A stretch of DNA of 9,489 bases from Caldilineaceae bacterium. GTDB lineage: Bacteria; Chloroflexota; Anaerolineae; Caldilineales; Caldilineaceae. The notes under the pieces were generated by a model. It ran no database searches and was not told the DNA's origin. It worked only from the letters and a program-made list of their open reading frames with translations. The DNA lies in the NCBI GenBank assembly GCA_024643705.1, contig JAHEML010000062.1:715-10203 (forward strand). The letters run 5' to 3'. This document shows positions 1 to 7,641 of the stretch, piece by piece (positions within the stretch are counted from its first letter, which is position 1; every line of letters begins with the position of its first letter). The position numbers were made by a program, and so were the translations under genes.

Positions 1-1502
1 TGGACGGGGTGGGTGTGGCCCGCATGTTGGAAAGCGCACGGGCGATGGGATTGCAGAGCCTTTCCCGCGGGCCAGAGTGGTATGGACTGAGCCTGACTTT
101 GGGCGGCGGCGAAGTGACCCTACTGGATTTGGCGACCGCCTACCACACCATCGCCAACGATGGACGCTACCTGCCGCCCCGCTATATTCTGGCAATCAGC
201 GACAGCACAGGCCAATCCCTGTGGGAAGAGGGCGATCTGAACGGCGTGCAAACCATTTCCCTCGCCGCCGCCAAACTGATGACCGACATTCTTAGCGACA
301 ATCCGGCGCGCACCCCCATGTTTGGGGCCAACAGCAACCTAGTGCTGGATAGACCGGTGGCGGCAAAGACCGGCACAACCGACGACAACCGGGATGGCTG
401 GACAATGGGCTACACACGCTATCTTCTCACGGGGGTTTGGGTTGGCAATACCGATGGCCGCCCGATGAAAAGCGCCACTGGTGTATCGAGCGCAGGTCCC
501 ATCTGGAATACGTTCATGCGCCGGGTGCTTGGTGATCCGGCACTATTGGCGCGGCTGAATGCCCCCACGGATATTGGAGCGTGGGTCTTCCCGCTGTCCG
601 ATGAGGTGGAGCTACGGCAGGAATGTCCACCAGGATTGATCTGCCGCCGAGAGGGTGGCGAGCTTTTCTCGAAGACATGGCTGGAAGCAGCGGGCCAAGC
701 AGGCCCCCTTGCAGACAGTGTTGTGCGGGTTGCTTCGGCCCCGGTCTATGCCGACAAAGGCGAAGGCGGACGATTACTGGGCTATTGCGCCTACGATCAG
801 GGGGCTACTCGTTCTCTGTTGCGGTTGCCCTGGGGCTTTGGCCTGACAACAGATGCCGCAGAGAACAGCGCAGACAGCGATGCAGACAGCGACTCTGCCG
901 TCGCTCCTTCGTTGACAGACAACCCCCTGGCCCCAGAGCTATCCCCAGGGCGCGCACAGGAGATCGCCGGGGCCATCGACTGGAGCTTGGGTGCAAGCGT
1001 GCGGGTCTATCTTGGCCCGTGCGATGGGCTTGATCGGTTGGCGAGCCTGGGTGTGGGCGAAGGGGTGCAAATTTCTATCGATTTAGCCGGAGCAGCGCAA
1101 GAGGAGTCGCCCGAAATAGCTGGAGCCGGGGCGGTTGCAGTCGGCAGCCCCGCCGCCACGGGCGACTATCGCTTCAGACTCAACCAGCCTGTCTGGCACG
1201 ATACCAACTGCCCCGGTATGTACGTGGTGGGTCAAGTGCTCAATTGGGAGGGAGCACCGGTAGCGGGTGTGCGCATCGGGTTGGCTGATGCCTGGGGCAA
1301 CACGTATGTGGCATATAGCAAGGCAGGTGCTTCAGACGCGGGCCTCTTTGATTTTCCGCTCTACTCCAACACACCCCAGACCCTCTACCTGACAGTGCAA
1401 GATGAAAGCGGCAACCCCATCAGCCCGCCAGCCGCGATCCATCACTACATGGATTCCGATTCTGGTTTCCCCTGCCATCATGTCATCGTGACAGGGGGAT
1501 AG
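1..1502 (+). CDS. Class A penicillin-binding protein, PBP1C-like, C-terminal part (5' end outside window)
   Basis: This is the end of a bifunctional peptidoglycan synthase; the visible part is the second half of the transpeptidase domain, which cross-links stem peptides outside the membrane. The reading frame is open to the left edge (first full codon at 3), so the glycosyltransferase domain and the SxxK and SxN motifs lie upstream. The third active-site motif, KTGT, is at 366-377, followed by a DNRDGW segment and GVWVGNTDGRPM, a pattern typical of PBP1C-type enzymes. After about 570 comes a long non-catalytic region with an acidic Asp/Ser-rich linker near 861-897. The last ~110 residues (1164-1499) look like a beta-sandwich of the carboxypeptidase-regulatory type (GQV...GAPVAGVRIGL) with cysteines at 1209-1211 and 1473-1475. 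The stop is TAG at 1500-1502. The family call is secure; the exact subclass and the C-terminal fold are less so. Confidence 0.9.
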   Translation, partial: DGVGVARMLESARAMGLQSLSRGPEWYGLSLTLGGGEVTLLDLATAYHTIANDGRYLPPRYILAISDSTGQSLWEEGDLNGVQTISLAAAKLMTDILSDNPARTPMFGANSNLVLDRPVAAKTGTTDDNRDGWTMGYTRYLLTGVWVGNTDGRPMKSATGVSSAGPIWNTFMRRVLGDPALLARLNAPTDIGAWVFPLSDEVELRQECPPGLICRREGGELFSKTWLEAAGQAGPLADSVVRVASAPVYADKGEGGRLLGYCAYDQGATRSLLRLPWGFGLTTDAAENSADSDADSDSAVAPSLTDNPLAPELSPGRAQEIAGAIDWSLGASVRVYLGPCDGLDRLASLGVGEGVQISIDLAGAAQEESPEIAGAGAVAVGSPAATGDYRFRLNQPVWHDTNCPGMYVVGQVLNWEGAPVAGVRIGLADAWGNTYVAYSKAGASDAGLFDFPLYSNTPQTLYLTVQDESGNPISPPAAIHHYMDSDSGFPCHHVIVTGG

Positions 1503-1508
1503 CCGATA

Positions 1509-2780
1509 ATGCACATCCGTTCGCGTCTGTTTTCTATGCTGGGTGCCCTGTTGTTGTCCGTTGGCCTGACCGCCTGGGCATCTTTTGCCATTGATGCATC
1601 CACCGTCGGCCAGCACCTGGACACAGCGACACCCACAGAATATGTCAGCCCGACGCCTACCGTCACATCGACCAAACCAGCGGTACGCACTGAGATCACC
1701 TTTCCCACCGAGACAGATATCCTCTTCTTGTATGCCAGGATCGAAGGAACTGGGGTGGTGGACAACTACCGGGAATATCAGATTCACATTGCACCGGCAG
1801 GCACAGAAGCATGGAGTTGGCTGACCACAGGGTATTCGGTTGTGCGGGACAATGCGTTTCTCATCTTCGACACCCGGCAGCTACCCGATGGCTTGTATGA
1901 TTTACGTCTGCGGGTGATGAATACATATAGCAATTATACCGAAGATATTGTGCGAGGTTTCGAAATTCGCAACCTGAACCCACCCACAGCCACGGCCACG
2001 CCAGAAATCACCCGCACCTTGGCACCAGGCCAATTGCCCTTGCCCTCTCTCTCCCCCTTGGAGACGCCCACACCGACAAGTACGCCCTATTTCCCCAATT
2101 TTGTTCCTGGCGGGCAGGGGTTGTACAAACCAGGGAACGAAGAGACGATCAAGGGCGTTGAACCTATTGTGGGTACTGTCAATGGGCGGGGCGGGGCACG
2201 CCAGTTTCAGCGCTATGAGTTGTATATCTCTGGTGCGGGGGCAGAAGATTGGCAATGGCTCTATGCCAGCCAACAGCAATTTTTCAATGACATCATCTAC
2301 AGGTTGGATACGTCTCGCTATGCCAATGGCCTGTACGATCTGCGTTTGCGGATTGTTTACCGCGACAGCAACTACGATGAATATCACACACGCGACCTCA
2401 GAGTAGACAACGATCCTGGGGTGATTGGTGGAGGCCCAACTCTTGAATTGAAGCAGCCTCGGTCGGGTAGCCTTGTGGTCGGCCAGACGGATATTCGAGG
2501 AACCGTGATCGACCCCCAATTCAGCCGTTGGGAACTCTATTGGTCGGCGGCAAATAGTGCAATCGCCGATGACCGGCGGGATTGGCTGCTGCTCTATGTG
2601 GGAGACTACCAAATTGCCGATGATCTGATCGCCCGCATCGATCTCAGCCAGGTTACCCGCGGCTGGTATGACGTGCGCGTTCGATTGGTGCGCTGGGATG
2701 GGAATTATGAAGATGCGTTTATCCGACGATTACTTGTCGCTCTGCCTACGGCAGCGCCACCGCCCTCGCCACACCGGTAG
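1509..2780 (+). CDS. Secreted or membrane-anchored protein with three beta-rich repeat modules
   Basis: No enzymatic function is recognisable in this 423-residue protein. A hydrophobic stretch at residues 8-28 is a signal peptide or N-terminal anchor. Thr/Pro-rich linkers follow at 39-57, 158-170 and 184-193. Three related modules lie at about 61-155, 208-300 and 311-410. Each has an aromatic-rich strand ending in W.WL or DWLLLY, then a hallmark GLYDLRLR (127-146, 273-292) or GWYDVRVR (384-403) followed by a NY.E-type element. Modules of this look occur, as I recall, in C-terminal tails of Chloroflexota penicillin-binding proteins and other surface proteins. The ATG is 6 bases after the PBP stop, and its purine-rich site GGGGGA (1494-1499) overlaps the end of that gene, so the two are very probably cotranscribed. 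A role in envelope scaffolding or in assisting the synthase is inference. Confidence 0.85.
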   Translation: MHIRSRLFSMLGALLLSVGLTAWASFAIDASTVGQHLDTATPTEYVSPTPTVTSTKPAVRTEITFPTETDILFLYARIEGTGVVDNYREYQIHIAPAGTEAWSWLTTGYSVVRDNAFLIFDTRQLPDGLYDLRLRVMNTYSNYTEDIVRGFEIRNLNPPTATATPEITRTLAPGQLPLPSLSPLETPTPTSTPYFPNFVPGGQGLYKPGNEETIKGVEPIVGTVNGRGGARQFQRYELYISGAGAEDWQWLYASQQQFFNDIIYRLDTSRYANGLYDLRLRIVYRDSNYDEYHTRDLRVDNDPGVIGGGPTLELKQPRSGSLVVGQTDIRGTVIDPQFSRWELYWSAANSAIADDRRDWLLLYVGDYQIADDLIARIDLSQVTRGWYDVRVRLVRWDGNYEDAFIRRLLVALPTAAPPPSPHR

Positions 2781-2817
2781 AACAGCAAGAATTGACAGTC
2801 GTAACCAAACAAAGAAA

Positions 2818-2846
2818 TTGGAGGCATGCCAGGCTGATAGTATAAT
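2818..2846 (+). promoter_or_regulatory. Candidate sigma-70-type promoter for the LysM-FAS1 gene
   Basis: A perfect TATAAT lies at 2841-2846, with TTGGAG at 2818-2823 in the -35 position and a 17-base spacer. The -35 matches consensus only in its TTG. An 8-bp palindrome, GGCATGCC (2823-2830), overlaps the -35 edge and could be an operator, although a palindrome this short can arise by chance. The predicted start near 2853 would give a leader of about 170 bases before the ATG at 3026. Confidence 0.45.
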
Positions 2847-2865
2847 GATTGACTATACATTGATG

Positions 2866-2892
2866 GCCCGTATTGATCATCGGGCGTTTTTG
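2866..2892 (+). terminator. Short GC stem with T-run: terminator of the upstream operon or attenuator
   Basis: GCCCG (2866-2870) pairs with CGGGC (2881-2885) across a 10-base loop, followed by G and five T (2887-2891). It lies about 85 bases after the stop of the three-module gene, where an intrinsic terminator is expected. The stem is only 5 bp, so it is weaker than the hairpin at 4995. Because the best promoter candidate lies upstream of it, it could instead act in the leader of the next gene. Confidence 0.5.
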
Positions 2893-3015
2893 TATGTGAT
2901 TAGACACACCCGCAGAGAGCACGGACACAGAAGTACGTGTATTGTTCAAGACATTTGTTTGCCGCAACCCTCGAGAATAACGATTCATCGGCAACACTGC
3001 AATCGATTTCCTTTT

Positions 3016-3020
3016 GGAGG
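3016..3020 (+). promoter_or_regulatory. Shine-Dalgarno site that fixes the start of the LysM-FAS1 gene
   Basis: GGAGG sits 5 bases before ATG 3026. An in-frame TTG at 3014 would extend the protein by four residues, but it overlaps this site. ATG 3026 also begins an ideal signal peptide with a basic N-terminus (MKR). Confidence 0.85.
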
Positions 3021-3025
3021 AAGTA

Positions 3026-4954
3026 ATGAAAAGAAACACACTACAAAGAGCGCTGAGTCTCCTTGTTCTGCTGGCCTTATTGACAGCCGGAGCTGTCTCG
3101 ACCATCAGCGCACAGGGGACACCCATTGCAGCCAGCACCGTTAAAGGCTTTCTGGGCGAAAACGGTTCCAAGCACTACCTGGGCCTGAAAGTAATTGACC
3201 CAAGCCAACCTATCAAAGTAGTTCTAGACTACCGCCAGGATAGCTCCGCACTGGATGGCGGCGCGGGTTTCTACATCTTTAACGAACAGGGGTTTGCCCG
3301 GTTTATTGGTGGAACCCCAGGTCGAGAGAGCAACCTGGCAACAGGCTCACTCAACATCAGCACTGGTCTCAAGCAAAAGATCGCCATCATCAGCAACCCC
3401 GTAGGGACATTCTCCATCGTGCCCTACAACGATTCCAACACAGCTTTTGATTATGTTCTGACAGCCGAAAATGCGCTGATCGTTGACGACTCGGGCGAGC
3501 AAGTGACAGACCCCGCCGCCATGGCGGACGATGCAGCAATGGCCAATGATGCGGCTGGAGAGACTGCCACCGAAGAGACTGCCACCGAAGAGGCTGCCGC
3601 CGCACCGGAAGCAGAAGTTGCGGCTACCGAAACCGTGACAGCGACCGTCGCAGTTGTTGCCACCGCCACTCCTACACCTCGCCCCGTGGCCCCGCCGGTT
3701 ATCACCCGATCCGAGTATTTGCAGGGCGATCTGGACGAACAGTATGCCAAGCACTACTTTGATCTGGCAGTCAATGACATCACCACCAATGTCGAAATTT
3801 CCATGTCCTTCGATCCCCAGGATCAGCCTACCCTGGACAATGGTTTTAACTTCTACGCCTATACCTCCGAACAATTTCAACAACTGATTCGGAGTGGTAA
3901 GGCTCCTAGCATCGCCGAGAACACAGCAGCAGGCACACTGGCAATTGTTGACGGGTTGAAGGTCATGCAGGCCACCATCGCAAAACCCTTCAAGGGCTAC
4001 ACAATCATTGTCGGCAACGACTCAACCATTCCCGTCTCCTATACAATCACCGTCGGCAATGGCCTGTTGGTTGATGCTTCTGGGCAATCCAACACAGCCA
4101 GCATGATGATGGCGAACGGTGACGGGGAGGAAGTTGCGGCTTCTTCTACAACCACAGCCACACCAGCCACATCTGCCGTGACCACGACCACCAAAGTCGA
4201 TCCGACCGTTTCGGCTGGCCAAACTTACGTGGTTAAGTCCGGCGATACTATCGCCACAATTGCACGGGCAGCGTACGGCGACTTGAACCTATGGGATGAA
4301 CTCTGCGCCTACAACAGTCTGGAAAATTGTGACCGCATCGAAGTAGGCCAAAAGATCACAGTGCCCGCCAAGGCAGATCTGGGTACGGGTGCAGTAGCAG
4401 CACCAGTAGCACCCGCGCCGGTCACTGCTCCTGTGGCAGCCACCACAGCAACCACTGTTACTGTTGCAGCCACAGCACCTGTCACAACCACAACAGCGAT
4501 GACCGACACAATGACCGGCACGATGACTGACACAGTGGCCGCAACATCCGGCACAATCATTGATGTTGCCACCAATGCCCGCCAGTTTGAAATCCTGCTA
4601 CTGGCCTTGACGCTTTCGAACTTGACCGACAGCCTAAAGGCAGATGGACCATTCACCCTCTTTGCACCTACCGACGCTGCCTTTGGCAGGTTATCGGATG
4701 AAACCCTGGAACCCTTGCTGGCGGATGCTGATCAACTAGCCAAAGTGTTACAATACCATGTTGTACCACAAAAATTGACCATGGCAGACATCACCGATGG
4801 CATGCAAATTGAGACCTTAATGGGCCAGACCCTGACCTTTGCTGTATCGGGTAGCAATGTATCTGTCAACGGTGCGCTTATCACCCCAAGCGAACTACCC
4901 GCCAGCAATGGCACCGTGTTCATCATCGACTCGGTTCTGTTGCCAGCCGAGTAA
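3026..4954 (+). CDS. Secreted LysM and FAS1 (fasciclin) domain protein with two copies of an unassigned domain
   Basis: This 642-residue protein begins with a signal peptide (1 to about 29, likely cleaved after ISA); there is no lipobox or later membrane segment. Two related domains of unknown family follow at about 37-153 and 228-350, each ending in a strand with YNDS or GNDS and then Y.(L/I)...N. They are separated by an acidic Ala/Thr/Glu linker. One LysM domain lies at 399-447 (YVVKSGDT start, VGQKITVP end); LysM binds glycan strands of peptidoglycan. It carries C427 and C435, a possible disulfide. A Thr/Ala/Val-rich linker leads to a FAS1 domain at 508-642 with the classic FTLFAPTDAAF and YHVV boxes; FAS1 domains mediate adhesion or matrix contacts. 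A wall-associated adhesive or structural role is therefore inferred. It is a paralogue of the gene at 7642 and ends before a strong hairpin. Confidence 0.92.
   Translation: MKRNTLQRALSLLVLLALLTAGAVSTISAQGTPIAASTVKGFLGENGSKHYLGLKVIDPSQPIKVVLDYRQDSSALDGGAGFYIFNEQGFARFIGGTPGRESNLATGSLNISTGLKQKIAIISNPVGTFSIVPYNDSNTAFDYVLTAENALIVDDSGEQVTDPAAMADDAAMANDAAGETATEETATEEAAAAPEAEVAATETVTATVAVVATATPTPRPVAPPVITRSEYLQGDLDEQYAKHYFDLAVNDITTNVEISMSFDPQDQPTLDNGFNFYAYTSEQFQQLIRSGKAPSIAENTAAGTLAIVDGLKVMQATIAKPFKGYTIIVGNDSTIPVSYTITVGNGLLVDASGQSNTASMMMANGDGEEVAASSTTTATPATSAVTTTTKVDPTVSAGQTYVVKSGDTIATIARAAYGDLNLWDELCAYNSLENCDRIEVGQKITVPAKADLGTGAVAAPVAPAPVTAPVAATTATTVTVAATAPVTTTTAMTDTMTGTMTDTVAATSGTIIDVATNARQFEILLLALTLSNLTDSLKADGPFTLFAPTDAAFGRLSDETLEPLLADADQLAKVLQYHVVPQKLTMADITDGMQIETLMGQTLTFAVSGSNVSVNGALITPSELPASNGTVFIIDSVLLPAE
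3560..3604 (+). repeat. 15-bp tandem repeat in a linker, two exact copies plus one diverged
   Basis: The unit GAGACTGCCACCGAA occurs exactly at 3560-3574 and 3575-3589, and a third copy with three changes covers 3590-3604. It encodes ETATE-ETATE-EAAAA in the acidic linker between the two unassigned domains. The unit length is a multiple of three, so copy number can change without a frameshift. Confidence 0.85.
4499..4534 (+). repeat. 12-bp tandem repeat in the linker before the FAS1 domain
   Basis: Three near-identical 12-base units (ATGACCGACACA, ATGACCGGCACG, ATGACTGACACA) start at 4499, 4511 and 4523 and encode MTDT-MTGT-MTDT. They extend the Thr-rich linker between LysM and FAS1 in frame. 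Confidence 0.8.
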
Positions 4955-4994
4955 GCCACAAACGGAAAATCTTGTCCAACCTGGTTGGCGAAAT

Positions 4995-5045
4995 ATAGAA
5001 AATGCAAGGGGAGATCAGACTCTGATCTCCCCTTGCATTTTCTAT
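4995..5045 (+). terminator. Perfect 24-bp hairpin terminator after the LysM-FAS1 gene
   Basis: Bases 4995-5018 are perfectly complementary to 5022-5045, leaving a 3-base loop (ACT). The stem has a GC-rich upper part (GGGGAGATCAG) and an A/T-rich foot, so the right arm contains TTTT. It starts 40 bases after the stop at 4954, and no coding region overlaps it. The A-tract and T-tract symmetry would allow termination from either direction. Confidence 0.88.
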
Positions 5046-5088
5046 TGTCAACTGCCTCTTTCAACCGCCCTGCCTGTTCTTCCATTGC

Positions 5089-5117
5089 TTGTGTTCGGCG
5101 TACATCCGTGCTAAACT
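5089..5117 (+). promoter_or_regulatory. Candidate promoter giving a near-leaderless helicase transcript
   Basis: TAAACT (5112-5117) fits a TAnnnT-type -10 box, with TTGTGT at 5089-5094 and a 17-base spacer. Transcription would then begin about at 5124, directly at the ATG at 5125. No Shine-Dalgarno sequence is visible before that ATG, which fits a leaderless message. The -35 is weak. Confidence 0.4.
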
Positions 5118-5124
5118 GTGGCCT

Positions 5125-7608
5125 ATGAAACGCAACCCATCCCCCCCGCAATTGAACCCGGATCGGCCCATCGACACCCTTGACGATCCATTCTCCGATT
5201 GGGATTACGTTGACAAGATCGACATAGCCCCCAGCCCGGATGATGACGGCGAAACAGAGGGCAGGCCCTCGTTGCTGGAGACGACCAATCTATCCGACTT
5301 TTTTGGCGCAGATGGACCCCTGGCCCACGTATTGGACGGTTACGAGCTACGGTCCAGCCAATTGCAAATGGCCGAAGCAGTCAAACGTGCCGTCCTGAAC
5401 AAACGCGTCGCCCTCATCGAAGCGCCAACCGGTACAGGTAAATCCATCGCCTACCTGCTACCCGCTTTGCTCAGCGGACGCACGATCGTAGTCGCAACCG
5501 CCAACAAATCTCTCCAGAGTCAACTCTACCTGAAAGATATCCCCTTTCTGCGCAAGGTGCTCAAGCGTGACATTTCTGCCGTCCTGGTCAAGGGACGCAG
5601 CAATTTTGTCTGCACGCTCAAGTGGGAAAAAGAAAAGCAAGAACAGCGCATGTTGGCAATGTACGATCGAGAGAACGAGCAGATCGCCTTTTTGAACAAA
5701 TGGTTGCAGACGACCGAAAGCGGCGATGTGGACGATCTCCCCTTCATGCTCGAAAGCGACCTGCGCCCCCGGGTGGTCAGCTTTGCCGACGACTGCATTC
5801 ATCGCAACTGCCCCCATTACAACGACAACTGCTATGTAAACTGGATGCGAGACAAAGCCCGCCAGGCCGAGGTGCTGATCACCAACCACCACCTCCTGCT
5901 CACCGCGCTGCAATTGGGCGAAATGGGATACGGCATCCTCCCCGAAGGCTCCATCTACATCGTAGACGAAGCCCACCAGCTCGAAGCCACTTCTACATCC
6001 GTCTTCGAAGTGGAGGTAACCGACTACGCCCTGCCCCAACTCCTGGCCCGTGCCACCTTCAAAGACCACGTGGACGAAGACCGGTTGGACGAGATGAAAA
6101 TGCACAACATCCTCGCCTTTGCCGAAGCCGACCAGCAAAGCCACGACAATATCTTTCGTATCGAATCGGACTTGGAAGAGTTAAAGAAACTGGCCGGATC
6201 GGTCAAGTCGCTGCAAGATGAGATGAAGACAAAGAACCCCTATCAAAAAGCGGATGAAAGCGCCTCCCCCGAAGCGAATGATCCCAACGCCGAGGCCAAA
6301 GCCAATTACGATCTGGCCCTGGAGGGGCTTGGCTCTTTGGCTGCAAAATTGGAAGCCGTGGCAACCAGCAAACGCGACGAAAACGTGGTGCGCTATGCAG
6401 AGCGAGCCAGAGGACAGCGTATCAGCCTGCGCCTACATGCAGCCCCCATCGACCCCGCCGGCCTGCTCAAAGAATATCTCTTTGGCCTGGATGAAAAGAG
6501 CGTGGTCTGCACTAGCGCCACACTGGCAACCGACGGCCATTTTGCCCATTTCAAAAGCCGCTGTGGCGTAGACGACGAATCCATCGATCTGGTGGTCGAC
6601 ACGGTCTTCGACTACCCCAACCAAGCCCTGCTCTACCAGCCGTCCCTGCCCGCCTACGACTGGCGGGCCAAAGATGTCTATTACCGAGCCGTCTCCGGCG
6701 AAATCGAGCGCCTGCTGGAGGCCAGCCGGGGGCGCGCCCTTTGCCTCTTTACTAATTGGAGCGGCCTGCAAGCCGTACGCACCGAGCTAGCCACCAGTGT
6801 TTGGCCCATCCGTGCCCAGGGCGACTACCCCAGGGATGCACTGCTGGAATGGTTTCGGGCCACGCCCCACAGCGTGCTGCTGGCGACAAAATCATTTTGG
6901 GAAGGGGTCGATCTGCCCGGCGACGATCTCAGCCTGGTGGTGCTGGACAAAATGCCCTTTCCCACCCCCAGCGATCCCCTGCACAGCGCCCGCATGAAGG
7001 CCCTGGACGACGCAGCCCAAGGCAGCAGCTTTGGCAACTACATGATCCCCTTGATGGGCCTCTCGTTGAAACAGGGCTTTGGTCGTCTAATCCGCCGCAG
7101 CGACGACAAAGGCGTGGTGGCAATCCTGGACGAACGGCTGACCAGCAAAAGCTATGGTCGCCAGGTGCGCCAGGACTTGCCCCCAGCCCGTTTCAGCCGC
7201 ACATTCACCGATGTCCATCGCTTCTTCAAAGAAGCCGTAGCCAGCCAGGCCGACTTTGCGCTGAATGTCCAGGCCACTCAAGAGGGCGACGGCGATCCAA
7301 TCCATTGGCATTGGCGGCTGATTCGCCTGCAGGACGGCAAGGCCGATACCCAGGAGGGCAGCCTGCGGCGCGGTGATCGAGTGGCAGCCGAAATCCACGC
7401 TGCGGTGGAAGGGTTGAAAAACCTACGCGCACGCATCAGCGACGCAGGGCGCACCACCCACAGCTTTGGCGTCGAGTTGCGCTGTAGCACCGACACCGAA
7501 GCCGCCCTGGCATCCGGTCAAATTGACAGCAGCCTACGCAAACAGTGGACCAATCAGTGCTCGGTCTGGGGAAGTTTAGACGTGATCGGGCTGGCATTCG
7601 AGAGTTGA
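5125..7608 (+). CDS. dinG: DinG/XPD-family iron-sulfur DNA helicase with extra C-terminal domain
   Basis: This superfamily 2 helicase (827 residues) is expected to unwind DNA with ATP in repair or in clearing R-loops and blocked forks. Visible motifs in order: Walker A PTGTGKS (101-107); motif Ia ATANKSLQSQ (124-133); four cysteines C163, C224, C229 and C236, spaced as for the 4Fe-4S cluster; DEAH (281-284); TSATLA (463-468); motif IV LFTNWSGL (541-548); motif V FWEGVDLPGD (591-600); and motif VI QGFGRLIRR (650-658). A charged, partly low-complexity segment near 350-400 sits in the arch region. At 827 residues it is about 110 longer than E. coli DinG (716); the excess is at the C-terminus (about 711-827) and resembles an RNase H fold. 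There is no N-terminal exonuclease domain as in Bacillus DinG. ATG 5125 is chosen over an in-frame TTG at 5089. Flanking genes are envelope genes and suggest no partner. Confidence 0.93.
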   Translation: MKRNPSPPQLNPDRPIDTLDDPFSDWDYVDKIDIAPSPDDDGETEGRPSLLETTNLSDFFGADGPLAHVLDGYELRSSQLQMAEAVKRAVLNKRVALIEAPTGTGKSIAYLLPALLSGRTIVVATANKSLQSQLYLKDIPFLRKVLKRDISAVLVKGRSNFVCTLKWEKEKQEQRMLAMYDRENEQIAFLNKWLQTTESGDVDDLPFMLESDLRPRVVSFADDCIHRNCPHYNDNCYVNWMRDKARQAEVLITNHHLLLTALQLGEMGYGILPEGSIYIVDEAHQLEATSTSVFEVEVTDYALPQLLARATFKDHVDEDRLDEMKMHNILAFAEADQQSHDNIFRIESDLEELKKLAGSVKSLQDEMKTKNPYQKADESASPEANDPNAEAKANYDLALEGLGSLAAKLEAVATSKRDENVVRYAERARGQRISLRLHAAPIDPAGLLKEYLFGLDEKSVVCTSATLATDGHFAHFKSRCGVDDESIDLVVDTVFDYPNQALLYQPSLPAYDWRAKDVYYRAVSGEIERLLEASRGRALCLFTNWSGLQAVRTELATSVWPIRAQGDYPRDALLEWFRATPHSVLLATKSFWEGVDLPGDDLSLVVLDKMPFPTPSDPLHSARMKALDDAAQGSSFGNYMIPLMGLSLKQGFGRLIRRSDDKGVVAILDERLTSKSYGRQVRQDLPPARFSRTFTDVHRFFKEAVASQADFALNVQATQEGDGDPIHWHWRLIRLQDGKADTQEGSLRRGDRVAAEIHAAVEGLKNLRARISDAGRTTHSFGVELRCSTDTEAALASGQIDSSLRKQWTNQCSVWGSLDVIGLAFES

Positions 7609-7641
7609 CGAAAACCATCAACCACCCAGAAGGGGCTTGAT

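Noticed and set aside
1902..2612. Long minus-strand open frame (236 codons) opposite the three-module gene
   Set aside because: It lies wholly inside a well-supported coding region, its translation lacks recognisable domains, and no ribosome site or promoter supports it.
2792..2797. Perfect TTGACA -35 hexamer just after the three-module gene
   Set aside because: No acceptable -10 lies 16-18 bases downstream, and the TATAAT at 2841 is 43 bases away.
2668..3144. Plus-strand open frame across the intergenic region before the LysM-FAS1 gene
   Set aside because: It overlaps the ends of two good genes in the wrong frame, has no recognisable domain, and crosses the promoter and hairpin.
5458..6144. 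Minus-strand open frame (228 codons) opposite the helicase
   Set aside because: The sense strand carries the helicase motifs and iron-sulfur cysteines here; the antisense product is a Val/Gly/His-rich shadow without a family pattern.
6756..7376. Plus-strand frame (206 codons) overlapping the helicase in another phase
   Set aside because: The Arg/Pro/Gly-rich composition is typical of an out-of-frame reading of GC-rich coding sequence; helicase motifs V and VI occupy the true frame.
7603..7622. Inverted repeat GTTGA/TCAAC at the end of the helicase gene
   Set aside because: The stem is only 5 bp with no T-run, so it is not a credible terminator; read-through to the next gene is more likely.
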